A DNA stretch of 64,000 nucleotides from Chthonomonadales bacterium (GTDB lineage: Bacteria > Armatimonadota > Chthonomonadetes > Chthonomonadales > CAJBBX01), in NCBI GenBank assembly GCA_020849275.1, contig JADLGO010000063.1, forward strand, positions 57,520-121,519. The letters run 5' to 3'. Below are positions 27,426 to 36,303 of the stretch, piece after piece (within the stretch, counting starts at the first letter, position 1; the number at the start of each line of letters is the position of its first letter). The notes beneath the pieces are model-generated. The model was not told where the DNA came from. It saw nothing but the letters and a program-made list of their open reading frames with translations, and ran no database searches. Both the position numbers and the translations under genes were made by a program.

Positions 27426-28690
27426 AGCGCGGACCCCAGGCCTGCCGGCCAGATGTCGGGCAGGCGGTGCGTGCCGTCCATCGGGTCCAGCAGGCCGGCC
27501 AGACGCGGGAGCCATTCGGCGTTCGCGGCCGGCGTGAACTGCGGCGAGTTGAGCTCGACGCCGTTGACGGTCTCGACGTGCGCGGCGAGGAGGGCGGCGT
27601 GGATGGCGGAGAGGCCCGGGTTCGTCAGATCCTGCAGCGAGAGCACGAGCCGATGCTCGCGCGCCCAGGCGGACGCGACGAGCGAGAAGCTGTGCCCCTT
27701 GCAGGTCTTGAGCGCGAAGCCGCTCCAGCCCTGCTGCAGTGCCGGCTCCATCAGGTCCAACCCGGTGAGCCCTTCGTCCAGCATCACCGGCTTCAGGCGG
27801 GTGACCTCGCGCCAGTCCTGGTGATGGGCGAGGATGTCGCGAGCCGTGGGCTGCTCCACGTACTCCAGCGCGTCGAAGGCGGCCTGGTCCGTTGAGCGCA
27901 GGCAGCGCAGGTACTCGAGCACGCTCGCCGCGTCCGGGTTGGCGCAGTTACTGTCCGACATCAGCCGGGGAGCGCGCGCCCCCATGTCGAGGACCGCGCG
28001 GTAGACGCGGGCCGTGTGGCGCGCGTCCTCCACGCTGTCGCGCCCGAGCACCTTCAGCTTGAAGCAGCGGTAGCGGCGCCGCCGGACCCACGGCTCGATC
28101 TGGGCGGCGAACCCCTCCTCCTGCCCGACGACAAGCCAGGCGTCCAGGCGCTCGGCGGGCGGTCGGAGGACCGCCCGGACGGCGGCCACGGCGCCGCGGC
28201 CGGGGAACAGGCGATCCGCCGACGGCACGGGAGCGGGCGAGTCGTAGAGACGGAAGGCGGAGATGCCCATCGCCTGCCCGGCCGCGTCGTGGATGGCGGC
28301 ATCGAACGGGCTCGCGCAGACGGCGCGCGCCAGCTCGGGCGGATCCGGCACCAGCCGCAACTCGTGGGCGCCACGGTCCAGGCGCAGGCCCAACTCGAGC
28401 GGGTGCGCGGGCTCGCTCCCGCACAGGGTGGGCAGATCCGCCGCGATCCGTTCGCACAGGCGGCGCATCGCGGCGTCGCGCTCCTCGCGGGCCAGCGCCG
28501 CGTCCGGCCACGACCAGAGCTCGCCCAGATAGATGGTGCCCCGGCCGACCGCCTCGCGGCCGTCCACGGCCACGCGAGTCCACGCGCGCGCCTCCGTGGT
28601 CTCCGCGATGGTTCCGGAGCTCAGGTGCAGCGGCGTAGCGAAGGGCTGGGGAACGAACGTGACGCCCGCCTCCAGGATGCGAACGTTCAT
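27422..28690 (-). CDS. Enolase-superfamily (mandelate racemase/muconate-lactonizing type) enzyme
   Basis: 422 residues with a capping domain and a modified TIM barrel. Candidate active-site residues: K211-x-K213 in CFKLKVLG, metal ligands D246 (SDSN), E279 (EYVEQP) and D305/E306 (MLDEG), and K328 in FALKTCKG. KxK plus a C-terminal Lys fits the MLE/dipeptide-epimerase-type subgroup; dehydration of a sugar acid is also possible. The ATG overlaps the upstream stop (ATGA at 28687-28690), and the 3' end overlaps the heparinase-like start. Confidence 0.85.
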   Translation of the reverse strand: MNVRILEAGVTFVPQPFATPLHLSSGTIAETTEARAWTRVAVDGREAVGRGTIYLGELWSWPDAALAREERDAAMRRLCERIAADLPTLCGSEPAHPLELGLRLDRGAHELRLVPDPPELARAVCASPFDAAIHDAAGQAMGISAFRLYDSPAPVPSADRLFPGRGAVAAVRAVLRPPAERLDAWLVVGQEEGFAAQIEPWVRRRRYRCFKLKVLGRDSVEDARHTARVYRAVLDMGARAPRLMSDSNCANPDAASVLEYLRCLRSTDQAAFDALEYVEQPTARDILAHHQDWREVTRLKPVMLDEGLTGLDLMEPALQQGWSGFALKTCKGHSFSLVASAWAREHRLVLSLQDLTNPGLSAIHAALLAAHVETVNGVELNSPQFTPAANAEWLPRLAGLLDPMDGTHRLPDIWPAGLGSAL

Positions 28691-29610
28691 CGCCCCGCGG
28701 CTTCCGGATAGCGCATGAGGCGGTAGGATGCCGCGAATGCCGCACCGTCGTAGCCGGCCTCACCGAGGTCGGCCAGCGGCACCTCACGGTCGCCGGCGCA
28801 CCAGGACTGCATCGCCGCGATGGCCCAGCGCTCCGGCTCGACCAGATCGGCGAAGGCGACAGGCGCCGGGGCCTCGCCGGCCAGATAGGGCAGAGTTGCC
28901 TCCAGCAGCGCGCGGTAGAGCATCGCCGCATTCGGCCGGTAGTGCGTGACCTCCCGGTCGCCGACGATGGTCGCATGAAACGGATGGTAGGCCGCGGCCG
29001 CGCCGACGATCACGATGCCGCAGCGGCCATCCGGCCAGCGCACGAGCACTCGCCGCTGGGGCGCCCCGCCGATGTGGCGCACGCTGGCGGCGCCCGGGCC
29101 CAGGATCCCGGCCAGCAGCGCGTAGGCGTGGATGCCGTAGTTCATCTCGTCCACGGCGCAGCCGCAGAGGGCCGTGTGCGGCTGGCCGCGCTCCTCGGCG
29201 GGCCGACCGGCCCATTCGCGCGTCTCGACGCAGAAGCGCAACGATGACCCACCCGTAATGCGCGCGCCGGAGTCGACCCACGCGGCGAGTTGCCGCAGGT
29301 CGCGCGCTCGGCCCGCGATCGGCTTGTCGATCAGCACTCCCTTGCCGGCCTCCACGAACGGCCGTGCCTTCTCGACGTGCGTGTCCCAGTCACACCCGTG
29401 GAGAACTGCAACGTCCACGTCCGCGGCCATCACCTCCAGACGCTCGTAGACTCGCGGGACGTCGTGCTGCCGGGCGAACGCGGCCACGTACTCCGGCGGG
29501 TGCACGGCGCCGCCATCCCATACGCCCAGCACCTCGTGGCCGAGCTCGCGCTCGATGGGTATCCAGTTCTGTGGGTGCGACGTATCCAGGTCCACCACTC
29601 CAATCCTCAT
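28687..29610 (-). CDS. Short Gfo/Idh/MocA family oxidoreductase
   Basis: 307 residues, shorter than most family members. The N-terminus is atypical (RIGVVDLDTSHPQNW instead of a Gly-rich loop), but VLHGCDWDTHVEKARPFVEAGKGVLIDKP gives the strand-4 region and a DKP version of the EKP motif. Loss of the dinucleotide Gly-rich loop means activity is uncertain. Both ends overlap neighbours by ATGA, so it is tightly coupled to the deacetylase and the enolase-type gene. Confidence 0.75.
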   Translation of the reverse strand: MRIGVVDLDTSHPQNWIPIERELGHEVLGVWDGGAVHPPEYVAAFARQHDVPRVYERLEVMAADVDVAVLHGCDWDTHVEKARPFVEAGKGVLIDKPIAGRARDLRQLAAWVDSGARITGGSSLRFCVETREWAGRPAEERGQPHTALCGCAVDEMNYGIHAYALLAGILGPGAASVRHIGGAPQRRVLVRWPDGRCGIVIVGAAAAYHPFHATIVGDREVTHYRPNAAMLYRALLEATLPYLAGEAPAPVAFADLVEPERWAIAAMQSWCAGDREVPLADLGEAGYDGAAFAASYRLMRYPEAAGR

Positions 29611-30650
29611 CGCCTGCTCTCTCCCCTCGTCTCGGCCGCGGCCGGGCGCGCCGCCGGTCGCGCCAGCGCCGCCACCTCCAGGCCGTCACGCGCCTCCACC
29701 GTCGCCCGCAGCCGGCCTGGCCGCACGAGCTCGGCCTTGATCTCCTGTCGGTCAACGCGCAGTACGGGGTCCCGGCACCAGGCCGCGGGCGCGTCCACCT
29801 CGATGGTCAGCGCACGACAGGCCACCTGCTCCGGCAGCCCGTCGAAGCGCAGCCGGTACGCGCGCTCGTCCCCGGTCTCGCGCACCGTCTCCACCCGCGT
29901 GTGCCGGCGCGTCCGGTGATAGTCGATCACCTCGTCCGGGTTCGCGCACCACACGTCGTCTCTCCCCTCGGCCAGCACCGTCTCGAAGCGCTGCCGCAGG
30001 TGCGCGGCCGAGCAGTCCTTGTTTGGATGCACGGCCTCCTCGAGCGGGCAGTGGCAGTAATCGATGATCCAGCCGCGCTCCGCCTGCGCGTGGCGGATGT
30101 TGCGGTAGGGGTCATACTCGCTGAAGAAGGGCTCGTAGAACTGCTCGTGCAGTGGGGTGCGGTTCAGCCAGAACAGCTCATCGCCCGGCCGGTTCAGCGC
30201 GTCCGTGATGCTCATCGCGCCCAGGTAGCCATATTTGCGGCAGGCCGCGAGGACGTGGGCCGACATGTTGGCGTTGTTGCCGGCGGCGCAATACAGCGGT
30301 ACGCGAGAGCCGCACGCCTCCTCGAGCACCTCCTTTGCGCGGCCGATCTCCACGTCCACGTTGTCGGGCCGCACGAGCTCGTGGCTCCACGTGTGGTTCC
30401 CTACCCCCCATCCGCGCTCCACCAGGTCTCTGAGCCCGTCCGGCCCCATATGGTGGAAGCCGTTGTAGCTCGACTGGCCGAGCTGGCGCACCTGGCCGAT
30501 GTGTCCCGCCACCGCCTCGACGTGCCCCGGGATGCCCAGCTCCTCGTGGAACGGAACCGCATAGCGATGCAGCTCATCGAGGGCCTCGTCGTAGGTCACC
30601 GAGTAGACCCAGCTCTTGCCATGCTTCCAGTCACAGATCGTGAGTGACAC
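29607..30650 (-). CDS. Polysaccharide deacetylase-like (NodB-fold) protein
   Basis: 347 residues. NodB-type motifs are visible: VTYDEAL near the start (metal-binding Asp region; here Tyr-Asp-Glu rather than FDDG), and GVGNHTWSHELV, which provides the His-x3-His pair. Active-site variation at the first Asp motif makes the exact chemistry uncertain. The GTG at 30650 has GGAGGG about 6 nt upstream, and the gene starts 2 bp after the DUF6785 stop. Its position between DUF6785 and Gfo/Idh supports a role on an N-acetylated carbohydrate. Confidence 0.78.
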   Translation of the reverse strand: MSLTICDWKHGKSWVYSVTYDEALDELHRYAVPFHEELGIPGHVEAVAGHIGQVRQLGQSSYNGFHHMGPDGLRDLVERGWGVGNHTWSHELVRPDNVDVEIGRAKEVLEEACGSRVPLYCAAGNNANMSAHVLAACRKYGYLGAMSITDALNRPGDELFWLNRTPLHEQFYEPFFSEYDPYRNIRHAQAERGWIIDYCHCPLEEAVHPNKDCSAAHLRQRFETVLAEGRDDVWCANPDEVIDYHRTRRHTRVETVRETGDERAYRLRFDGLPEQVACRALTIEVDAPAAWCRDPVLRVDRQEIKAELVRPGRLRATVEARDGLEVAALARPAARPAAAETRGESRR

Positions 30651-30652
30651 CG

Positions 30653-32686
30653 CTACCCTCCGAAGTAAAGGTGGTATGCCTGGCTAGCCTCCGGCGCTAT
30701 GAAGAGGCTGAGCACGGGCCAGAAGACCCCGGCCATGAAGAAGTGGCCCATCGCGAGCCCGAGGAAGAACGGGATGCCTCGCCGATAGAGGCTCAGGCCG
30801 CCCGCGCGCAGGATGCTGGCCTTCAGCAGCCAGGCCACCATCAGCGGGAACCACATGGGGTTGGCGGAATCGCCGTAGGCAGTCGCCAGCACGAAGCCAA
30901 GCGGGTGGAACGGCGAGCCGAGCCAGTGCAGGCGCAGCCAGTAGAGCGCCGCCGTGAACAGGAAACCGCCGCCAAGCGCCTCCAGTCTCGGGATGTCTCG
31001 CGGCGGCGCATCGGCAATGCGCGAGGCCATCTGCTGGTACTCCTGGGCCGCCACCACGGCCCGCCACTCACCGCCCCCCCCGCCGCCGCCGGCCATGTTG
31101 GAGCCGACGTCGTAGTAGGCGCTCAGGTGCACCCAGAACGCCGCGCCGAGCCCGACAAGGAAGGCCAGCGCCACGGCCGTCACGAACACGCGGCGCCGGA
31201 TGCCCGCCTCCTGGCTGATCTTGACCCCGTCGAGCTGATATGCCGCCTGCTCCATCGCGAGGTGATGGCGGCCCATCCAGGCGAAGCTGGAGAACAGCAC
31301 AAAGGAGCGCCGTCCTCCGAGGCTGAGCGTCCCTTCCACGCCCAGGGCGTTGATGATCATCTCCTTGGGCAGCGTGAAGGGGTAGATGAACCCGAACGGC
31401 ACGCCGGTCTCGGCCCGGATGCGCGCGTACACCAGCACGAAGAGCGCGATCGCCGCCATGTAGGGCGCCGCGAGGGCGAGCGAGAACCCGGCCAGATGGC
31501 AGAACCCCAGGATGAAGGCGGTGCTCGCCACCAGGCCAATCCAGGCCCACCGCTCCGTGCTCTCCTCCTCGCTGCGAGGACCGCGCCGCAAGACACTGCC
31601 CAGGCTGGCGCGCAGGTGGCGCCGAAGCGCGATGAGCAGGAGCAGCCCGACGGCCAGGTAGCCTCCGGCGCTCTGCTCGGCGGTGTAGGGGAAGCCGGGC
31701 CGGTCGTAGCCGGCGGCCGTGCCGAGGACGGCAAAGATGCGGTTCGCGAAGTAGAAGAACCAGGTCGAGAAGGTCACCTCGAGCGGCACAAAGTAGCCGA
31801 TGCCGATCGCCTCGAGCATGAAGTAGATGCCCATGTTGCCGAGGGGCGTCCAGGGGCGGTCCGGAAAGTACTGGGCGAACAGGATGGTGAATCCGGGCGC
31901 CGGGACGGCGGGCACGAGCACGTGCAGGATGTTGGCGCCGTTGAACAGCGCGGCCACACCGAAGCCCATCGCGAAGAGCGCTCGGCGAGTGGCGCGCGGA
32001 CCGTAGGGCGACCAGTCCTCCGACGCCATCGCCAGCGGGATGTTGAGTAGCGGAAATGTCAGCCGCTCGTCGCGTATCCATCGCTTCTGCACGAGCCAGA
32101 CCATGCAGAAGCCGGCGAGCACCAGGGCGGTCAGAAAGAGCGTCCAGGCCGCGATGGGCCCGGCCCACACCCCCCAAGGCACGGCGTGGTCGGGCGCGCC
32201 GTTGTAGTAGTTGCGGATAGCCTCGGGATCGCGCGGCGCAAACCACGCCGGTAAATCACGCGCGTAGTCCGCCATCACGGCCGCCGCCGGGCTCGTAAGC
32301 GCCTGGTACTGCATCGAGACGAGGTGCGGCAGGAACGCGCGCAACTGGTAGGCGCCGCTCAGCGTAACCCCGATCGTCATCATCACGTAGACGATCAGCA
32401 CCTGCTCGCGCCCTGGCACCCAACGTGGCGCGAGAAGGCGGGTCACCTGGCGCGCCGCGAGCAGCAGCAGAATGGCCGCGAACGCCGGCACCGGCGGGAT
32501 CCCCTGCGTGATGTAGCGCCCCGTGACCATCTCGGTGAAGCGCGTCGCGACCGCCGTGAGCACGATCAGCACCAGGCCGAGCGCGATCGCCGCGGCGGCG
32601 CGCGCCGGAGTCAGCCCGGACTCGGGCGCGCGTGCCGGGAGCGGCGCAGGCTCAGCGGATCGCGTGGACTCGGTCGATGCGAGCAT
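30653..32686 (-). CDS. DUF6785/DUF6784-type multipass membrane protein (paralog 2)
   Basis: 677 residues, about 14 predicted membrane segments. It is closely related to 38636-40645: both share GIPPVPAFA-like or GVPPLPAFA starts, FMLEAIGIGY(F/L)VPL, GVPFGFIYP..LPKEM and GIPFFLGLA(M/I)GH(F/Y)F.AGVFWPVLSLF. A run of eight G (31074-31081 as C on this strand) encodes part of a seven-Gly loop between two membrane segments. Function is unknown; its place between an APH-like kinase and a deacetylase argues for transport or membrane processing of a glycan product (inference). Confidence 0.82.
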   Translation of the reverse strand: MLASTESTRSAEPAPLPARAPESGLTPARAAAAIALGLVLIVLTAVATRFTEMVTGRYITQGIPPVPAFAAILLLLAARQVTRLLAPRWVPGREQVLIVYVMMTIGVTLSGAYQLRAFLPHLVSMQYQALTSPAAAVMADYARDLPAWFAPRDPEAIRNYYNGAPDHAVPWGVWAGPIAAWTLFLTALVLAGFCMVWLVQKRWIRDERLTFPLLNIPLAMASEDWSPYGPRATRRALFAMGFGVAALFNGANILHVLVPAVPAPGFTILFAQYFPDRPWTPLGNMGIYFMLEAIGIGYFVPLEVTFSTWFFYFANRIFAVLGTAAGYDRPGFPYTAEQSAGGYLAVGLLLLIALRRHLRASLGSVLRRGPRSEEESTERWAWIGLVASTAFILGFCHLAGFSLALAAPYMAAIALFVLVYARIRAETGVPFGFIYPFTLPKEMIINALGVEGTLSLGGRRSFVLFSSFAWMGRHHLAMEQAAYQLDGVKISQEAGIRRRVFVTAVALAFLVGLGAAFWVHLSAYYDVGSNMAGGGGGGGEWRAVVAAQEYQQMASRIADAPPRDIPRLEALGGGFLFTAALYWLRLHWLGSPFHPLGFVLATAYGDSANPMWFPLMVAWLLKASILRAGGLSLYRRGIPFFLGLAMGHFFMAGVFWPVLSLFIAPEASQAYHLYFGG

Positions 32687-32773
32687 CAGGGGGTCCTGAG
32701 AGGGCGTACACGTCTTGGCAACCGTCGTACTCCATCGAGCCGCGAGGCCCGAACGGCTCCGGCCATGGGCCGG

Positions 32774-33775
32774 TTACGATCCCTTCTCCATGGCGTCCAG
32801 GCGGCGGAGCGGCTCCAGCAGGCCTTCCACAAGATACGGCGCCCGGCGCTCCACCGCAACCTTGGCCATGCCCTCCACGCGGCACGACAGCCAGAGCGCG
32901 CGAACGAACAGCGGCAACGCCTCGTGCTCCTCGGCCGCCAACGGCTGACCGGCCAGGTAGGCTTCCACGAACGCCCGCGTGCGCTCCGCCGACGGCCGCC
33001 ACGTCTGTGTGAGGGACACGATGTCCGCATCGTCTATATCGCTGTCGCGCACCCCCGCGAAGAGCACGGTGCCGTCGGCCAGGTCCAGCACGCGCGGCTG
33101 CACCGTGGCCCAGTCCAGGTCAAAGATGCCCACCACGCGGTCGGCGGCGAACTTCAGATTGCCAGGATGATAGTCGCCGTGGACCACCGTCCGTGGTAGC
33201 GCGGCATAGCGAGCGTCGCTCAGCCCGCGCTCCAGCAGCGTTACCTGCGCCTCCAGGTACCGCGTGTCGGCGGGCGCGAGGAGCGCTTGGACCTCGCCGC
33301 GCACGGCGTCCAGGCCCGAACGGATCGCGCGCGGATCGCGGTAGCGCGGCCACGCCTTCCCTGGGGGAGGAGCGAAATCCCGCACGGCGCGATGGTAGGC
33401 CGCCAGCGCAGTCCCCGCGGCCGCGATCTGCGCGAGCGAGCGGCGGTCGTGGGGCTCGCCAGCCACGAACGGATAGAGCTCGTAGACGGCTCCATCGAGC
33501 GTGAGCCAGCGCTCACCCGCGGATGTGGGACACGCCAGCGGCGTCCCGACCCGGCGCGCGGCCAGGTGCTCCATCAGCCGATGGTCGAACGCGACGTACT
33601 CCGGTCGGGCATACTTCGGATTGCGGCGCTTCAGGAAGAAGCGACCGGCGGGCGTCTCCACGACCGCGTTCGCGTTGGCGGTCCCGCCGCCGGAGGCGAC
33701 CGCTCCCGTCGGCCGACCGACGTCGTAGAGCGCGAGAACGGCGGCGATCTCCTCCGCCGTCAGGTCGCGCCGCAT
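32774..33775 (-). CDS. APH/homoserine-kinase-like small-molecule kinase
   Basis: About 333 residues of the aminoglycoside phosphotransferase/HSK2 kinase fold. The catalytic loop is VVHGDYHPGN and the metal-binding segment GIFDLDWA, with FFLKRR upstream providing the ATP-site Lys. The ATG at 33775 was chosen; a GTG at 33817 gives 14 more residues. The gene overlaps the cysteine hydrolase by 16 bp. Given its neighbours, a sugar or amino-sugar kinase is more likely than antibiotic resistance. Confidence 0.83.
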   Translation of the reverse strand: MRRDLTAEEIAAVLALYDVGRPTGAVASGGGTANANAVVETPAGRFFLKRRNPKYARPEYVAFDHRLMEHLAARRVGTPLACPTSAGERWLTLDGAVYELYPFVAGEPHDRRSLAQIAAAGTALAAYHRAVRDFAPPPGKAWPRYRDPRAIRSGLDAVRGEVQALLAPADTRYLEAQVTLLERGLSDARYAALPRTVVHGDYHPGNLKFAADRVVGIFDLDWATVQPRVLDLADGTVLFAGVRDSDIDDADIVSLTQTWRPSAERTRAFVEAYLAGQPLAAEEHEALPLFVRALWLSCRVEGMAKVAVERRAPYLVEGLLEPLRRLDAMEKGS

Positions 33776-34548
33776 GCCCGCATGAAGTCGGCCGCGCTCG
33801 CCGTGTAGCCCACCCACCCCTCGATGTAGCGGAGCGCCACCTGCGTGTTGATGCGCTGCTCGATGGTCTCGGGGAACTCAACCGCCAGAGTCGTCTCGCG
33901 AAGGATCACGCAGCGGTAGCCGCGCCCGGCCATCGCCTTCATGGCGGCCGGCGAGTCCAGGATGCAGAGATTGGCGCAGAAGCCCGTGTAGATGAGCGTG
34001 TCCGCGCCCTGGCCCCGCAGCCAGGCGTCGAACTGATCCGTGGTCACGATCATCGTCTCGCCGTCCAGCGGCTTGAGCGGCCCCGCGATGTCGAGCTCCT
34101 TCCATCCGTCCCACTCCATGTAGCCCTGGCCGTGCACCTTCGACGCCCGCTCCGACGCGTGCGCGCTCACCGGCGACCAACCCCAGACAGGCTCGGGCGC
34201 GGGCGCGACGGGCACTGCCGGCTGCAGGTGCGCATACCGCCGACCGATGCTCTCGGGCTGTACGTGCGCCACGGTCAATCCCGCTCGCCGCGCGGCATCG
34301 AGCGCCGGGGCCATGTGCTCGGTGATGACCTGCCACCCGAGAGCATGGTTCTGGGGCGAGCCCATGTCGACCCAGTAGTCCTCCGGCACGGGCGGGCCGC
34401 CCGGGCAGCCAACGTTCCAGCCGTGCAACTCGACGAACACCGTGCGCGCCGCGTCGAGGTCCCACTCCTCGGTCACCAGCCCACGGGGCCGGGAGGTCGG
34501 CACGGCGCAGTAGTAGCGGACAGGCAAGCGCGTCGCCACCGTCGTCAC
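33760..34548 (-). CDS. Isochorismatase-like cysteine hydrolase
   Basis: About 262 residues. The nucleophile is C195 in TGFCANLCILDS. The usual first-strand Asp is replaced by Glu (FVELHGW, E40), and the Lys of the triad is probably K159, so the triad is partly substituted. The GTG at 34548 overlaps the DegT-type stop by GTGA; the longer open frame upstream reads as a shadow of that gene. Amidohydrolase or ring-opening hydrolase activity is expected. The substrate is unknown. Confidence 0.78.
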   Translation of the reverse strand: MTTVATRLPVRYYCAVPTSRPRGLVTEEWDLDAARTVFVELHGWNVGCPGGPPVPEDYWVDMGSPQNHALGWQVITEHMAPALDAARRAGLTVAHVQPESIGRRYAHLQPAVPVAPAPEPVWGWSPVSAHASERASKVHGQGYMEWDGWKELDIAGPLKPLDGETMIVTTDQFDAWLRGQGADTLIYTGFCANLCILDSPAAMKAMAGRGYRCVILRETTLAVEFPETIEQRINTQVALRYIEGWVGYTASAADFMRACGAT

Positions 34549-35792
34549 CTCGCCCGATTGCGGTCGGCCACGGTGCGGACGATCTCCGCGGCCAACTCGC
34601 AGTGCTCGGGCTCGTACTTCTCGCAGAACGTCGACCAGCGCACGAAGCCCTCCAGAAAGGCGTGGGCGGTGGGGCAGGTCGTGCCGTCGTAGGTGTACGA
34701 GCGCGACGCCGGCGGCCTCGAATAGGGGTAGCGCCCCGCTCGGGCGTACTCGTTCAGGAACGTCAGGGCCTCGGGCATCAGGTAGTAGTTGCCGATCCCG
34801 GCACCGGGAATGCCCTCCGCGCTGAGCTGCTCGCCGAACTCCTCGGCCGTGCAGCGGAAGGCGCCGAGGTCCAGGCTCAGGCCCACCATCCAGCAGGAGT
34901 AGACCTCCTGGTACGCAGGGATGGGCAGCGGGGTGATGCCGGGTATGTCGACGAGAAGAGCGGTCAGCAGGCGCGCCATGCGGTCGCGGCACGCCACGTT
35001 GGTGCGCGCCACCTCCAGCTGCCCGAGGGTGACGGCCGCGGTGCAGAGCGGCATCCGAAACGCGTAACCGGGCACCACGTGCAGCCGACCGAAGTGCGGT
35101 TGCATCTTCGCGCCTCGGCTCTGGCCGTAGAAGCGCATCCGCTCCGCCAGGGCGTCGTCGTCCGTCACGATGCAGCCGCCGGTGTCGGAGCCCATCGTCT
35201 TCTCGGAGTCGAACGAGAACGCGCCGGCATGCCCCAGCGTTCCGGCGAGGCGGCCACGATAAGTCGAGAACACCGCCTGGCAGCAGTCCTCGACCACCAG
35301 GAGACCGTGCCGCGTCGCCAGGTCAAGGACCGGGTCCATGTCGCACATCAGGCCGGTCTTGTGGACGCAGATGATGGCCCGCGTGCGGTCGGAGATGCAA
35401 GGCTCGATCGTCTCGGCGCTCAGGTTCACGGTGCCCGGCGCCGTGTCGGCGAAAACGGGGATGTAGTTCTCGCGGATGATGCCCTGAAGCGTGCCGTAGT
35501 CGGTGATGGGACTGACGACGATCTCGTCGCCAGGCTCCAACTCGAGCGCGGAGGCCAGCATGGCGAGCGACGGAGTGCACCCCGGCGCGGCAATGCAGTG
35601 CTTCACGCCGAGCTCCGCGGCGAACGCCTTCTCGAAGCGGGACGTCATATCGCAACTCAGGCCGCTCTCCACGACCTCCTGGACGTACTTCGCCGTATTC
35701 GGGCCCATGGCGCGGGGGAAGGGCGATGGCAGCTTGCCCCTCAGACCCGCCTGGGCCGCCGCGCCGTACTTGGCGCGCTCGACGGTGGCCAT
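34545..35792 (-). CDS. DegT/DnrJ/EryC1-type PLP aminotransferase
   Basis: 415 residues. The sugar-aminotransferase core is complete: APGCTPSLAMLASALEL (PLP phosphate region), VVEDCCQAV (E168/D169 with the Gln), and the internal-aldimine Lys K198 in FSFDSEKTMGSDTGG. The family makes or uses amino sugars. The ATG at 35792 has AGGAG 7 nt upstream. This is the first gene of the twelve-gene cluster; its promoter should lie in 35793-35979 but no good box is seen on this strand. Confidence 0.9.
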   Translation of the reverse strand: MATVERAKYGAAAQAGLRGKLPSPFPRAMGPNTAKYVQEVVESGLSCDMTSRFEKAFAAELGVKHCIAAPGCTPSLAMLASALELEPGDEIVVSPITDYGTLQGIIRENYIPVFADTAPGTVNLSAETIEPCISDRTRAIICVHKTGLMCDMDPVLDLATRHGLLVVEDCCQAVFSTYRGRLAGTLGHAGAFSFDSEKTMGSDTGGCIVTDDDALAERMRFYGQSRGAKMQPHFGRLHVVPGYAFRMPLCTAAVTLGQLEVARTNVACRDRMARLLTALLVDIPGITPLPIPAYQEVYSCWMVGLSLDLGAFRCTAEEFGEQLSAEGIPGAGIGNYYLMPEALTFLNEYARAGRYPYSRPPASRSYTYDGTTCPTAHAFLEGFVRWSTFCEKYEPEHCELAAEIVRTVADRNRAR

Positions 35793-35840
35793 GCATGTCT
35801 CCTGTGCTCGCGTGATTCCGGAACCGGCCGCGCGGCCCAC

Positions 35841-35869
35841 TTGCCGCGCACCCCGAATGTCGCTATACT
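35841..35869 (+). promoter_or_regulatory. Sigma-70-type promoter of the small lipoprotein gene
   Basis: TTGCCG at 35841-35846 and TATACT at 35864-35869, 17 bp apart, about 110 bp before the ATG at 35980. Confidence 0.7.
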
Positions 35870-35979
35870 CTTGCCAGGCTCTGGCCCGGCGGACGGGCGG
35901 GTGGCCGCCGCGAGTTTCGCTCCCGGACCGTTCCGATAGCCCGCCACCAGGCCACCCACGCCCCAGGAAGGACTCGCGT

Positions 35980-36222
35980 ATGAAGTTGGCATCGCTTCTC
36001 GCGCTCGCCGCCCTCGTGGCACTCAGCCTGCCAGGCTGTCGCCGCGCCCCGGACCTGAGCGACATCCCGCCACCCAAGCCCCCGCCCGGCTACTCGCCGC
36101 CGCCCCCGACCGCCACCGCACCCGGGTCGGGAGCGCCTGCCGTTCCGGGCGCGCCAAGCACACCCGGAGCGCCGGGCGCGCCGAGCGTTCCGGGCAAGCC
36201 CCCGGCGGCCCGGGACAAGTAG
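35980..36222 (+). CDS. Small proline-rich lipoprotein
   Basis: 80 residues. A lipoprotein signal ends in LSLPGC, with the lipidated Cys at residue 20. The mature part is low-complexity Pro/Ala/Gly with a short collagen-like run (GAPSTPGAPGAPS). AGGAAGG lies 8 nt upstream of the ATG. It is convergent with a prepilin-like gene across a terminator hairpin. It may span the periplasm as a flexible linker; no function is assigned. Confidence 0.7.
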   Translation: MKLASLLALAALVALSLPGCRRAPDLSDIPPPKPPPGYSPPPPTATAPGSGAPAVPGAPSTPGAPGAPSVPGKPPAARDK

Positions 36223-36248
36223 CCCACCCCCGGCGGCGCCGGGTGCCA

Positions 36249-36292
36249 GCAAAACGGACCTTCGGGCCGCATCGCTCGAAGGTCCGCTTTGC
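36249..36292 (+). terminator. Bidirectional hairpin between convergent genes
   Basis: A 16-bp stem (36249-36264 with 36277-36292) with one mismatch and a 12-nt loop. It lies between the lipoprotein (+) and the prepilin-like gene (-). Confidence 0.75.
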
Positions 36293-36303
36293 CGGGCGGG
36301 CCC

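Noticed and set aside
32774..33775. Aminoglycoside resistance phosphotransferase
   Set aside because: The fold is shared with many metabolic kinases, and all neighbours are catabolic genes.
34549..34992. N-terminal extension of the isochorismatase-like gene
   Set aside because: It is an out-of-frame shadow of the DegT-type gene; GTG 34548 overlaps its stop exactly.
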